A stretch of DNA of 64,000 nt, from the NCBI RefSeq assembly GCF_006874475.1, contig NZ_VIRM01000043.1:1-64000 (forward strand). The letters run 5' to 3'. A program made the position numbers and the translations under genes. Shown in pieces: positions 54,203 through 62,481 of the stretch; the first letter of the stretch is position 1, and the number at the start of each line of letters is the position of its first letter. Origin of the DNA: Microbispora hainanensis. GTDB taxonomy: Bacteria > Actinomycetota > Actinomycetes > Streptosporangiales > Streptosporangiaceae. The notes under the pieces are model-generated. The model did not search any database. It was not told the DNA's origin and saw only the letters and a program-made list of their open reading frames with translations.

Positions 54203-55215
54203 AGCAGTCTCCGTTCACGGCGGCGGAAGTAGGAGCCGGCCAGCATCGACACTCCGAAGATGAACACGAACATCAGCACGGCCAGCGCGGACGACCGCCC
54301 GATCGCCTCCGTGCCGCCCTCCACGAACGCGACCCGGTAGAACAGCAGGCCGAGCACGTCGGTCGAGCCCGCCGGAGACCCGGTCGACCCGGCCATCGCG
54401 TAGACCAGCCCGAAGGCGTTGAAGTTGCCGATGAACGTCAGCACGCTCACCACGCCGATCGCCGGGGTGAGCAGCGGCAGCGTCACCCGGCGGAACGCCT
54501 GCCAGGCCGACGCGCCGTCGACCCGTGCCGCCTCGTGATACTCGGCCGGGATCCCGGCGAGCGCGGCGGAGAACAGCAGCATGGGGAAGCCCACCCACTG
54601 CCAGGCGTTGACGACGATGACGACCGGCAATGCCGTACGGGTGTCGCCCAGCCAGGGCAGCGCCCACGAGTCCAGCCCGGCCGCCTCCAGCAGCGAGTTG
54701 ACCGGGCCGAACGTCGGGTTGAGCAGCAGGCTCCACAGGTAGCCGACGACCAGCGGGTCGACCAGGTAGGGCGTGGTGAACGCGGCCTGCAGGAACCGCT
54801 TGCCGCGGCCGTGGCGGAACAGCAGGAGGGCGAACAGCAGCCCGACCGTGTTCTGGATCAGCATGGTCCCGGCGAAGAACAGCGCGTTGTGCCCGAACGC
54901 CCGCCACAGCTGCTGGTCGTAGGGGTAGATGGTGAACAGGTCCCGATAGTTGGCGAGCCCCGCGAACCCCGTCTGCCGGATCCCGCGCCACTCGAAGAAG
55001 CTGTATTCGAGCGCGGTGACCAGCGGATAGACGATGAAGACCGAGTAGAGCAGGAACGCGGGCAGCAGGAAGACGGCCAGCACCCGCCAGCGCGGCACGT
55101 ACCGGCGGCCGGAGCCGGTGCGTGCCGCGCGAGGACGGGAGAACCGCCCGGAAAAGCGCCCGGGGGAGCGCCCTGCGGAGCGTCGGGGCGTGCTCAGTTC
55201 CCCGGCTTGAACCAC
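54199..55215 (-). CDS. Carbohydrate ABC permease (MalF-type)
   Basis: About 338 aa. An Arg/Ser-rich N-terminus (1-45) is followed by six membrane helices starting at VLAVFLLPAFLLYSVFIVYPL. The EAA loop is IPAEYHEAARVDGASAWQAFRRVTLPLLTPAI. The start is uncertain. GTG 55215, overlapping the binding-protein gene by 22 bases with AAGGG 9 bases upstream, is my choice. GTG codons inside the Arg-rich segment are alternatives. Partner of the MalG-type permease. Confidence 0.9.
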   Translation of the reverse strand: MVQAGELSTPRRSAGRSPGRFSGRFSRPRAARTGSGRRYVPRWRVLAVFLLPAFLLYSVFIVYPLVTALEYSFFEWRGIRQTGFAGLANYRDLFTIYPYDQQLWRAFGHNALFFAGTMLIQNTVGLLFALLLFRHGRGKRFLQAAFTTPYLVDPLVVGYLWSLLLNPTFGPVNSLLEAAGLDSWALPWLGDTRTALPVVIVVNAWQWVGFPMLLFSAALAGIPAEYHEAARVDGASAWQAFRRVTLPLLTPAIGVVSVLTFIGNFNAFGLVYAMAGSTGSPAGSTDVLGLLFYRVAFVEGGTEAIGRSSALAVLMFVFIFGVSMLAGSYFRRRERRLL

Positions 55216-56486
55216 TGCTCGACGCCCTTCTGCACGCTCTCGGCGACCGCCTTGGGATCGGTCTGGCCGACCAGCATCTTCTGCACCTCGTCCCGGAAGA
55301 CCGCGTCGCCGTTCGGCTGGCCATACCGGAAGTCGACGAGCAGCGTGTACGGCGCGCCGTTGGCGGCGTAGTTCTTCGCCATCTCGGCCAGCAGCGGGTC
55401 CGACGGCGTGACCCCGGGAACCGCGGAAAGCTGCTTGAGCTCGCTCGCGTAGAGCTGCCCGAACTCCGGCGTCGCCATCCACTTGACCAGTTCGAGCGCC
55501 TCGGCCTGGTGGGCCGACTTGGCGTTGACGCCGAACGAGCCGTCGGCCCAGCCCGGCGTGACGGGCGTGGTCACCGGGGAGCCGGGCGGCGGCGGCACCT
55601 GGAAGGCGCCGATCTCCAGGCTCGGGTCGGCCGCGAGCACGGGCGCCAGGTCGAAGCTGCCCGTGGGATACATCGCGGCCTTGCCGGTGGCGAACAACGC
55701 CTGGACGTCGGGGATCTTGACGGCCGCCACGTCCTTGGGGAAGTAGGGCTCCAGGTCCTTGAGCAGCTTGATCGACGCCGTGAAGTCGGGGTCGGTGAAC
55801 TTCTTGCCGCCGCTCAGCAGCGCGTCGCGGAACGCGGTGCTGCCATAGCGGGCGTTGCCGAAGATCTCGTGGACGATCGGCAGCGTCCAGGTCGCGTCGG
55901 GCCCGGCCGCGACCGCGAACGGCGTGATCCCGGCGGCCTTCAGCGTGTCGGCCGCCTTGATCATCTCGTCCCAGGTGGCGGGCGGCTGGATGCCGTTGTC
56001 GCCGAACAGCTTCTTGTTGTAGAAGACCTGGAGCGTCTGGTAGGCGAACGGCACGCCGTAGATCTTGCCGTCCTTGTGGCCCTTGGCGCCTTCGAGCAGC
56101 TTGGCGTCGAAGCCCGACAGTGCCTCCACCTTGCCGTCGAGCGGCACGAGCTGGCCCGCCTCGACCAGCGGCTGGAGCCCGCCGTACGCCCGGAGCTGGG
56201 CGACGTCGGGCCCGGCGGTGCCGGACAGGCCGGTGGCCAGGATGTTGTTGTATTCGGTGGCCTGGAACGGCTTGAACTCGACGTCGATCTTCGGGTGCGA
56301 CTCCTCGAACTTGGCGAGGATCTTGTCGTACGCCTTGACGTCCTCCACCCGCCACGACCACAGGCTCAGCGTGACCTTGTCACCGCCGGCCTCGCCGCCC
56401 TGGCCGGACGCGCCGCCTCCGGGCGCGCAGGCCGCCAGCGCCACCGTGAGCACTCCGATCGCTCCCGCGATCCACCCTCTCTTCAT
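55194..56486 (-). CDS. Carbohydrate-binding lipoprotein (CUT1 ABC importer)
   Basis: A 430 aa extracellular solute-binding protein. The lipobox is ALAAC, then a Gly/Ser linker, then KVTLSLWSWRVEDVKAYDKILAKFEESHPKIDVEFKPF, the characteristic family-1 opening. KIYGVPFAYQTLQVFYNKKLF is the conserved hinge region. The sugar is unknown. ATG 56486 has AAGGGGA 5 bases upstream, and upstream in-frame codons are not supported. First gene of the operon SBP-permease-permease-RpiR. Confidence 0.95.
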   Translation of the reverse strand: MKRGWIAGAIGVLTVALAACAPGGGASGQGGEAGGDKVTLSLWSWRVEDVKAYDKILAKFEESHPKIDVEFKPFQATEYNNILATGLSGTAGPDVAQLRAYGGLQPLVEAGQLVPLDGKVEALSGFDAKLLEGAKGHKDGKIYGVPFAYQTLQVFYNKKLFGDNGIQPPATWDEMIKAADTLKAAGITPFAVAAGPDATWTLPIVHEIFGNARYGSTAFRDALLSGGKKFTDPDFTASIKLLKDLEPYFPKDVAAVKIPDVQALFATGKAAMYPTGSFDLAPVLAADPSLEIGAFQVPPPPGSPVTTPVTPGWADGSFGVNAKSAHQAEALELVKWMATPEFGQLYASELKQLSAVPGVTPSDPLLAEMAKNYAANGAPYTLLVDFRYGQPNGDAVFRDEVQKMLVGQTDPKAVAESVQKGVEQWFKPGN

Positions 56487-56573
56487 GAGATCCCCTTCGG
56501 CTCGTAGCCAGTCCGGCGAGCGCCATGCATGCCACGCGTGTAGGTAAATGCCCTGCAAGGCCATCGCATTGTC

Positions 56574-56588
56574 TGAAAATTACTTACA
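56574..56588. promoter_or_regulatory. Candidate RpiR operator
   Basis: TGAAAATTACTTACA is a near-palindrome (10 of 15 positions symmetric) of the TGwAAnTw-type bound by several RpiR-family repressors. It lies 88 bases before the binding-protein start. A partial copy, TGTAGGTAA, lies at 56539-56547. Confidence 0.45.
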
Positions 56589-56651
56589 TCTGACATGATC
56601 CGCAATGCCTTCTTCACGGAAGGTTCACCCGAAGCGGTGGTGCGGGGGGGG

Positions 56652-58376
56652 TCAGCCGCGGTGGCGGGTGAGGGCCTCGGACTCCCACAGATCCCGGTAG
56701 TAACCGGGCACGGCGACGAGGTCGGCGTGCGTGCCGCGCTGGGTGACCCTGCCGCCCTCCAGCACGACGATCTCGTCGACCTGTTCCAGGCCGCGCAGGC
56801 GGTGGGTGACCAGCAGCGTGGTGCGGCCCCGGGTGGCGTCGAGCAGGTCGGCCATCAGCAGGTCGGCCGTCTCCTCGTCCAGGGCCTCGGCCGGCTCGTC
56901 CAGCAGCAGTACCGGCGGGTCGTACAGCAGGGCCCGGGCCAGCGCGAGCCGCTGGAGCTGGCCGCCGGAGACGGTGCGGCCGTCCTCGCCGAGCACCGTG
57001 TCCCAGCCGGTGCGCTCGGCCCAAGTGTCCAGGCGGGCCCGCCGCACGGCCGCCCCGACGTCCTCGGCGGACGCCTCCGGCCCGGCCAGCCGCAGGTTGT
57101 CCCCCACCGTGGCCTGGAAGACGTACGGGTCCTGGGTGAGGCCCGTGACGAGCGCCCGGACGTCGTCGGAGGACAGGCGCCGCACGTCCGTCCCGTTGAG
57201 CCGGATCGTGCCCGACTCGATCTCCACCGTCCGCATCAGCGCCGACAGCAGGGTGCTCTTGCCCGCGCCGCTCGGGCCGACCACGGCGACCCGGCGGCCC
57301 GGCGTCAGCGTCAGGCTCACGCCGTTCAGCGCGGGCTCGCGCCCGCCGTGGCGCACCACGAGGTCGTCGACCTCGACCGTCAGCGGCGATTCGGGCGCGG
57401 GCGCCGGGTCCGCCGGCTCGCGCACGGCCGGGGGAGTGGCGGCGGTCTCCCTGAGCCTGCGCAGCGCCGCGACCACGCCGGCGAACCGCTCGCCGGCCGC
57501 CGCCAGCGGCAGCGCGGGCTCGAAGGCGACCAGCGAGGTCAGGGCGGCCACGGCGGTCGCGACGCGGTCGAGACCGGCGGCCTGCGCCGTCAGGACCACG
57601 GCGACGACGGTCAGCCCCTGCGTCAGCATGCCGAGGCCCAGCGCGGCGGCGTTGATCCGGGCCTGCCTCCGCTCCAGCCGGGACAGCCGCCCGTCGGCGT
57701 CCATCGCCGCCGACAGCGCCCGGTCGCGCGCGCCGTACGCCGCGAGGTCGGCCGCACCGTGGACCAGGTCGGCCACCCGGGCGGCCAGGTCGGCGCGGGC
57801 CGGGGCGATCCGGGCCGACCAGCGCCGCGCCGCGGCCGCGGTGCCCGCCGGCAGCAGCACCCCGGCGACGAGCAGACCGGCGGCGAGCGCGAACGCGGCG
57901 GCGGGCAGCAGGAAGCCCACGATGACGACGGCGGCGACGCCGGTGATCAGCGCGGCGGCGGCCGGCAGCAGGCAGCGGACGAGCAGGTCCTGCACGGCGT
58001 CGGTGTCGTCCACCATCCGGCTGAGCAGGTCGGCCCCGCGCTGCGGCAGCGGCCCGGCCGGGATCAGCGCCCGGTAGAGACGCTCTCGGGTGGACGCCTG
58101 GGCGCGCAACGCGACGTCGTGCCCGGCCAGGCGCTCGCCGTAGCGGAACACGCCCCGGGTGGTCGCGAACGCCCGCACGGCCACGATCGCGACCGAGAGC
58201 GCCGCCAGGGGCGGCTGCTCGGCGGCCCGGGTGATCAGCCAGGCGGCCGACGCGATGAGCGCGACCCCCGCGAGGTCGGCCGCGGCGCCGGCGAGCGCGG
58301 CGAGCACGAGCCGCCTGCCCATGCCGGCGACCACCGACCACGGGGAGACAGCCGTGGTCGTCTCCGCGCGGCTCAT
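56652..58376 (-). CDS. cydC: Heterodimeric thiol-reductant ABC exporter subunit CydC
   Basis: A 574 aa half-transporter. The membrane domain (about 20-300, six helices) carries FRYGERLAGHDVALRAQASTRERLYRAL. The ATPase domain has GPSGAGKST, VSGGQLQRLALARALL and LLLDEPAEALDEETA. With CydD it exports glutathione/cysteine-type thiols (or mycothiol precursors in this lineage) needed for cytochrome bd assembly. ATGA overlap with cydD. Last gene of cydABDC. Confidence 0.94.
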   Translation of the reverse strand: MSRAETTTAVSPWSVVAGMGRRLVLAALAGAAADLAGVALIASAAWLITRAAEQPPLAALSVAIVAVRAFATTRGVFRYGERLAGHDVALRAQASTRERLYRALIPAGPLPQRGADLLSRMVDDTDAVQDLLVRCLLPAAAALITGVAAVVIVGFLLPAAAFALAAGLLVAGVLLPAGTAAAARRWSARIAPARADLAARVADLVHGAADLAAYGARDRALSAAMDADGRLSRLERRQARINAAALGLGMLTQGLTVVAVVLTAQAAGLDRVATAVAALTSLVAFEPALPLAAAGERFAGVVAALRRLRETAATPPAVREPADPAPAPESPLTVEVDDLVVRHGGREPALNGVSLTLTPGRRVAVVGPSGAGKSTLLSALMRTVEIESGTIRLNGTDVRRLSSDDVRALVTGLTQDPYVFQATVGDNLRLAGPEASAEDVGAAVRRARLDTWAERTGWDTVLGEDGRTVSGGQLQRLALARALLYDPPVLLLDEPAEALDEETADLLMADLLDATRGRTTLLVTHRLRGLEQVDEIVVLEGGRVTQRGTHADLVAVPGYYRDLWESEALTRHRG

Positions 58377-60115
58377 CGGGCCTCCCCGCCCTGTGTGGAG
58401 ATCGAGGGTGCCGGGACCGGATGGACGAGGACCCCGCCATCGAGGCGGACGACCCGGTCGGCCAGGTCGATCATCGCCGGGCGGTGCGCGACGATGATCG
58501 CCGTGCGGCCCTCGGCCAGCCTGCGCGTGGCCGCCACGACCGCCGCCTCGCTCCTGCCGTCGAGCCGCGCCGTGGGCTCGTCGAGCAGCAGCACCTGGGC
58601 GGCGGGGCGGCAGAAGGCCCGGGCCAGGGCGACCCGCTGACGCTGGCCCGCCGACAGGTTCGCGCCGCGCTCGCCGAGCGGGGTGTCGTACCCCTGCGGC
58701 AGGGCACCTGCGAACTCGGCCACCTGCGCCGCCTCGGCGGCGGCCCTGATCTCATCGGGACCGGCGGCCGAGCCGAGCGCGATGTTGTCGGCCACCGAGG
58801 TCGCGAACAGGTGCGGACGCTGCGGCACGAAGGCGAGCCGCCGCCGCCACTCGTCCAGGTCGAGATCGGCCAGATCGGTGCCGTCCGCCAGCACCCGCCC
58901 CTCCGAGGGGGTCACGAACCCGAGCAGCAGGTGCAGCAGCGTGCTCTTGCCCGCGCCGCTCGGGCCGGCGATCGCCACCCGCTCACCCGGCCGGATGACC
59001 AGCGACACGCGGTCGAGCGCGGTCTCCTCGCGGCCCGGGTAGCGTACGGTGACGTCCTCCAGCCGGATCTCCGGCGGCCCGCCGTCCGGGGTGGCACGCC
59101 GCGCGATCCGGGTCGCTCCGGCCGGTGCCGCCGTCCGCCCGGCCTCCCGAGGAGGTTCGGCGACCGCCTGCTGCGGGGGTTCGGCGACCGCCTCGCGCGG
59201 AGGATCGATCACCGCGAACGCCTCGTCGGCGGCGGCCACGCCCTCCATGGCGGCGTGGAAGCGTGTGCCCATCGCGCGCAGCGGCAGGTAGGCCTCCGGG
59301 GCCAGCAGCAGCACGAGCAGCGCCGTACGCAGGTCGAGCGAGCCCGACAGCAGCCGCAGCCCCACGGGCACGGCCACCAGTGCCAGCGACAGCGACGCCA
59401 CGAGTTCGAGCACCAGCGACGACAGGAACGCCACCCGCAGCGTGCGCATGGTCGCCGCGCGGTGCGCCTCGGCCACCTCGCGGATCACCGACGCCTGGTA
59501 GCGGGCCCGGCCGAACGCCCGCAGCGTGGGCAGGCCGCGCACGACGTCGAGGAAGTGGCCGCCGAGGCGGGCCAGCGCGCGCCACTGCCGTTCCGTCACG
59601 GTCTTGGTGGTCCACCCGACCAGCGCCCCGAAGACCGGGATCAGCGGCAGCGTGAGCACCACGATCACGGCCGTGGCCAGGTCGGCCACGAAGAGCCGCA
59701 CCACGACCGCGAGCGGCACGATCCCGGCCACGGCGACCGACGGCAGATAGCCGGTCAGATAGGGGTCGAGCGCGTCGAGCCCCCGGCCCGCGAGCGTCAC
59801 CAGCTCGCCCGACCGGTACGCCGGGCCGAGACCCTCCACCCGGCCGAGGAGCAGCCGCCGCAGGGCCGACTTCAGCGCGGTGGCCGCGCGGCCCGCGAGC
59901 ACTCCCTGCGCCCATCCGAGCAGCCCGCGGCAGGCGACGACGAGCGCCAGGGGGAGCAGCGCGGCGACCGCGAACCGGCCCGACAGCACCCCGGCCAGCA
60001 GCTCCGCCTGCACGAGCACGAGCAGCCCGGCCAGCACCGCCGCCGCCAGGCAGCAGGCGAGATGGACGCGGACACCGCGCTCCGCGCGGGCCAGCCGGAG
60101 GAGGTCCTTGTGCAA
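58373..60115 (-). CDS. cydD: Heterodimeric thiol-reductant ABC exporter subunit CydD
   Basis: About 580 aa. The membrane domain includes YRSGELVTLAGRGLDALDPYLTGYLPS and FLDVVRGLPTLRAFGRAR, both typical of CydD. The ATPase domain has [24 protein letters not shown] and LLLDEPTARLDGRSE. The start is taken as TTG 60115 (GGGGA just upstream), 10 bases after cydB. Longer in-frame readings overlap cydB. Partner of CydC. Confidence 0.92.
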   Translation of the reverse strand: MHKDLLRLARAERGVRVHLACCLAAAVLAGLLVLVQAELLAGVLSGRFAVAALLPLALVVACRGLLGWAQGVLAGRAATALKSALRRLLLGRVEGLGPAYRSGELVTLAGRGLDALDPYLTGYLPSVAVAGIVPLAVVVRLFVADLATAVIVVLTLPLIPVFGALVGWTTKTVTERQWRALARLGGHFLDVVRGLPTLRAFGRARYQASVIREVAEAHRAATMRTLRVAFLSSLVLELVASLSLALVAVPVGLRLLSGSLDLRTALLVLLLAPEAYLPLRAMGTRFHAAMEGVAAADEAFAVIDPPREAVAEPPQQAVAEPPREAGRTAAPAGATRIARRATPDGGPPEIRLEDVTVRYPGREETALDRVSLVIRPGERVAIAGPSGAGKSTLLHLLLGFVTPSEGRVLADGTDLADLDLDEWRRRLAFVPQRPHLFATSVADNIALGSAAGPDEIRAAAEAAQVAEFAGALPQGYDTPLGERGANLSAGQRQRVALARAFCRPAAQVLLLDEPTARLDGRSEAAVVAATRRLAEGRTAIIVAHRPAMIDLADRVVRLDGGVLVHPVPAPSISTQGGEAR

Positions 60116-60125
60116 CGGTCCCCAA

Positions 60126-60872
60126 TCAGAAGAACGTCGGCAGCGCACCCCTGGAGAAGGTGCGCCACACCCATACTTGCGCGCCCACGAGGATCGGGGC
60201 GATCGGCACCACCATGACACTGAGCACACTCAGTGTCCGATCCGGGGCGGCGTTGCCGAGCATGTGGCCGGCGGCGGCCGCCATGACCAGCACGGCGGGC
60301 GCGGCGGCGGCGCAGGCCGACAGCAGCAGTGCCCGCCCGCTTCCGCGCGCGCCCTCCTGGAGGCGCCAGGCCGCGAAGGCGCGGCCGTGCCAGGCGAGCA
60401 GCGCGAGCAGCGCCAGGCCTGCCGCCACGGCGGGCACGTCGAGGGGCGAGGCGGGCAGGCCGCGCACGACGGCCATCAGGATCGCGCCCCAGGCGAGCGC
60501 CAGCCCCGCCGAGCCCGCCCACAGCGCGCCGTCCCACACCAGCCGCCAGGCGGCGCCGTCGGCCCTGCGGCGGAACCACAGCCCCGCGTCGCGCACGATC
60601 CAGGCCAGCAGCAGGGCGACGACGAGGGGATACATGCGGCTGAGCGCCTGTCCCTCCAGCACCGGGAACGCGCCGAACAGCGCACCGGCGAGCGCGACCA
60701 GCCACACCTCGTTGGCGAGCACGAACGGGGCCATCGCGCCGACGAGGCGGTCGCGGCCGGCGGGAGTGCGGCCCAGCACGGGCAGCAGCACGCCGAGCCC
60801 GATGTCGAAGCCCTCCAGGGCGAAGTAGCCGGCCAGCAGGACGGTGAACGTCAGGAACCAGAAGATGTCCAT
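60126..60872 (-). CDS. cydB: Cytochrome bd oxidase subunit II (CydB), compact form
   Basis: A 248 aa membrane protein. The N-terminus is classical (MDIFWFLTFTVLLAGYFALEGFDIGLGVLLP, FVLANEVWLVALAGALFGAFP), and the C-terminus matches the last CydB helix (VVPIAPILVGAQVWVWRTF). Only about seven helices are seen, and the protein is clearly shorter than the 330-380 aa typical of the family. About one helix pair in the second half is missing or reduced. The reading frame is intact, so this looks like a compact subfamily rather than a deletion. Forms the oxidase with CydA. 14 bases after cydA. Confidence 0.9.
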   Translation of the reverse strand: MDIFWFLTFTVLLAGYFALEGFDIGLGVLLPVLGRTPAGRDRLVGAMAPFVLANEVWLVALAGALFGAFPVLEGQALSRMYPLVVALLLAWIVRDAGLWFRRRADGAAWRLVWDGALWAGSAGLALAWGAILMAVVRGLPASPLDVPAVAAGLALLALLAWHGRAFAAWRLQEGARGSGRALLLSACAAAAPAVLVMAAAAGHMLGNAAPDRTLSVLSVMVVPIAPILVGAQVWVWRTFSRGALPTFF

Positions 60873-60886
60873 GGGGAGCGTGTCCT

Positions 60887-62074
60887 CTACAGCGAGCGGG
60901 CGGGGACGGGCTCCGCGGTGACGGGAACGTCCGCGGCGCCGAGCATGACCCGTCCCGGGCCGCGCCGTACGGCACGGGCGATGAGGACGTAGTCGACGAG
61001 GGCGAGCAGTCCGAGCACACCGGCGAATCCCGCGAAGGAGGCGGTGATGTCCGCTCGGGTCAGTCCGGGGGTAAGGGCGTCGGCCACGGAGAGCCTGCCG
61101 TACACGAGCCAGGGCTGGCGGCCGACCTCGCGGACGATCCAGCCGGCGATCGCGGCGACGAACGGCAGCGGGGTCACGAGCATGAGGAGCGGGTGCATCC
61201 AGCGCGAGCGGGCCAGCACGTCGCGGATGAGCAGCGGCGTCAGCACGAACATCACCCCGAACTGGCCGAGCTGCCCGATCAGGATCATCAGTTCGAGCGA
61301 GATGCCGGGGACCGCCCCGTGGAACTTGTCCGGCTGGACGGAGCCGACCGGCCCGAACTGGGCGTACCCGAAGCCGACGGTGAACAGCGACCCGGCGAAG
61401 GCGGTCAGCACGCCGATGCGCAGCGACCGGGTGAAGAACTCGCGCTCGGGGGTGCGCCGGAACAGGTGGTAGGCGCTGGCGCCCATGACGACGAACCCGC
61501 CGGTCCACAGGCCGGCGCTCAGCACGTGGGGGAGCGCGAAGACGAGGGCCGGGTTGGTGAACAGGGCGCCGAAGTCGCGCAGCACGAGACGTCCGCCGAC
61601 CTCCTGCGCGCCCGCCGGGTTCTGCAGGAAGGAGTTGGCGACCATGATGAACAGCGCCGAGGCGTACGCCGTCAGCGTGACCAGCCAGATGCAGGCCACG
61701 TGGAGCCGGCGCGGCAGCCGGTGCCAGCCGAAGATCCACAAGCCCAGGAACGTGGACTCCAGGAAGAAGGCCAGCAACGTCTCCATGGCCAGCGGCGCGC
61801 CGAACACGTCGCCCGCGTAGTGGGAGAGCCCGCTCCAGCTCAGCCCGAACTGGAACTCCATCACGAGCCCGGTCACGACGCCGAGCGCGTAGTTGATCAC
61901 GTAGATCTGCCCCCAGAAGCGGGTCATCCGCTCGTGCAGGGGGTTCCCGCCGATGGCATAGCGGGTGTGCATGATCGCCACCAGCGGGGCCAGTCCCAGC
62001 GTGAGCACGACGAACAGGAAATGGAGGCTTCCCGTGACCGCGAACTGCGCCCGGGCGAGATCGACGACGTCCAT
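60887..62074 (-). CDS. cydA: Cytochrome bd oxidase subunit I (CydA), short Q-loop form
   Basis: A 395 aa quinol oxidase subunit. Heme ligands are visible: His18 (GSLHFLFVVLTLGL, heme b595), the helix-5 His of FALPHVLSAGLWTGG (b558) and the Met of ELMILIGQLG. The conserved acidic pair is in METLLAFFLESTFLG, and GWIVREVGRQPW is intact. The periplasmic Q-loop is very short (VQPDKFHGAVPG): the lysine equivalent to E. coli Lys252 is kept, but the Glu257 position is not. ATG 62074 has GGAG 7 bases upstream. The promoter lies inside the PadR palindromes. Confidence 0.94.
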   Translation of the reverse strand: MDVVDLARAQFAVTGSLHFLFVVLTLGLAPLVAIMHTRYAIGGNPLHERMTRFWGQIYVINYALGVVTGLVMEFQFGLSWSGLSHYAGDVFGAPLAMETLLAFFLESTFLGLWIFGWHRLPRRLHVACIWLVTLTAYASALFIMVANSFLQNPAGAQEVGGRLVLRDFGALFTNPALVFALPHVLSAGLWTGGFVVMGASAYHLFRRTPEREFFTRSLRIGVLTAFAGSLFTVGFGYAQFGPVGSVQPDKFHGAVPGISLELMILIGQLGQFGVMFVLTPLLIRDVLARSRWMHPLLMLVTPLPFVAAIAGWIVREVGRQPWLVYGRLSVADALTPGLTRADITASFAGFAGVLGLLALVDYVLIARAVRRGPGRVMLGAADVPVTAEPVPARSL

Positions 62075-62088
62075 TGATTTCTCCATGC

Positions 62089-62124
62089 GTAGACTGTCTA
62101 CATGTAGGCAGCCTACATGTAGAC
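62089..62124. promoter_or_regulatory. Nested palindromes between cydA and padR, candidate PadR operator
   Basis: A 29-bp perfect palindrome (62096-62124, halves GTCTACATGTAGGC around one A) overlaps a 13-bp one, GTAGAC-t-GTCTAC (62089-62101). Each half contains CTACATGTAG. ATGT and ACAT spaced by 9 bases resemble PadR-family sites (ATGT-N8-ACAT). It covers the predicted -10 box of the cyd promoter and the -35 region of padR. Confidence 0.8.
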
Positions 62125-62139
62125 TCGACGCATGACTAA
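62110..62139 (-). promoter_or_regulatory. Candidate cydABDC promoter
   Basis: On the minus strand TTAGTC (62139-62134), 18-base spacer, TAGGCT (62115-62110). The -10 lies at the centre of the palindrome. On the plus strand TAGGCT (62146-62151) is 6 bases before the padR GTG, so padR may be leaderless. Confidence 0.45.
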
Positions 62140-62157
62140 CCGGGATAGGCTGCGGCC

Positions 62158-62481
62158 GTGAACGCCGACGCGCTCCGGGGGCATATGGACGCCCTGCTGC
62201 TCTCCGTGCTGGAGCGTGAGCCGCTCCACGGCTACGCGATCATCGAGGCGCTGCGCGAGCGCAGCGGCGGTGCGCTCGACGTGCCGACGGGCACGGTCTA
62301 CCCCGCGCTGCGCAGGCTGGAGCGCGCCGGGCTGCTCGCCGGCGAGTGGGCCTCCGACGGAGGCCGCAAACGGCGGACCTATCGCCTCACGGACGCCGGA
62401 CGTACGGCGCTGGCGGGGGAGCGGTCGGCCTGGCGGTCGTTCACGACCGCGATAGGGAGGGTTCTCGACCCGCTGCGCTGA
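62158..62481 (+). CDS. PadR-family transcriptional regulator
   Basis: A 107 aa small winged-helix regulator. MDALLLSVLEREPLHGYAIIEALRERSGGALDVPTGTVYPALRRLERAGLL is the standard PadR N-terminal domain, and GGRKRRTYRLTDAGRTAL forms the wing. The C-terminal dimerisation helix is short. It diverges from cydA across the nested palindromes and probably controls both directions. GTG 62158 start. Its last 41 bases overlap the convergent membrane-protein gene. Confidence 0.93.
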   Translation: MNADALRGHMDALLLSVLEREPLHGYAIIEALRERSGGALDVPTGTVYPALRRLERAGLLAGEWASDGGRKRRTYRLTDAGRTALAGERSAWRSFTTAIGRVLDPLR

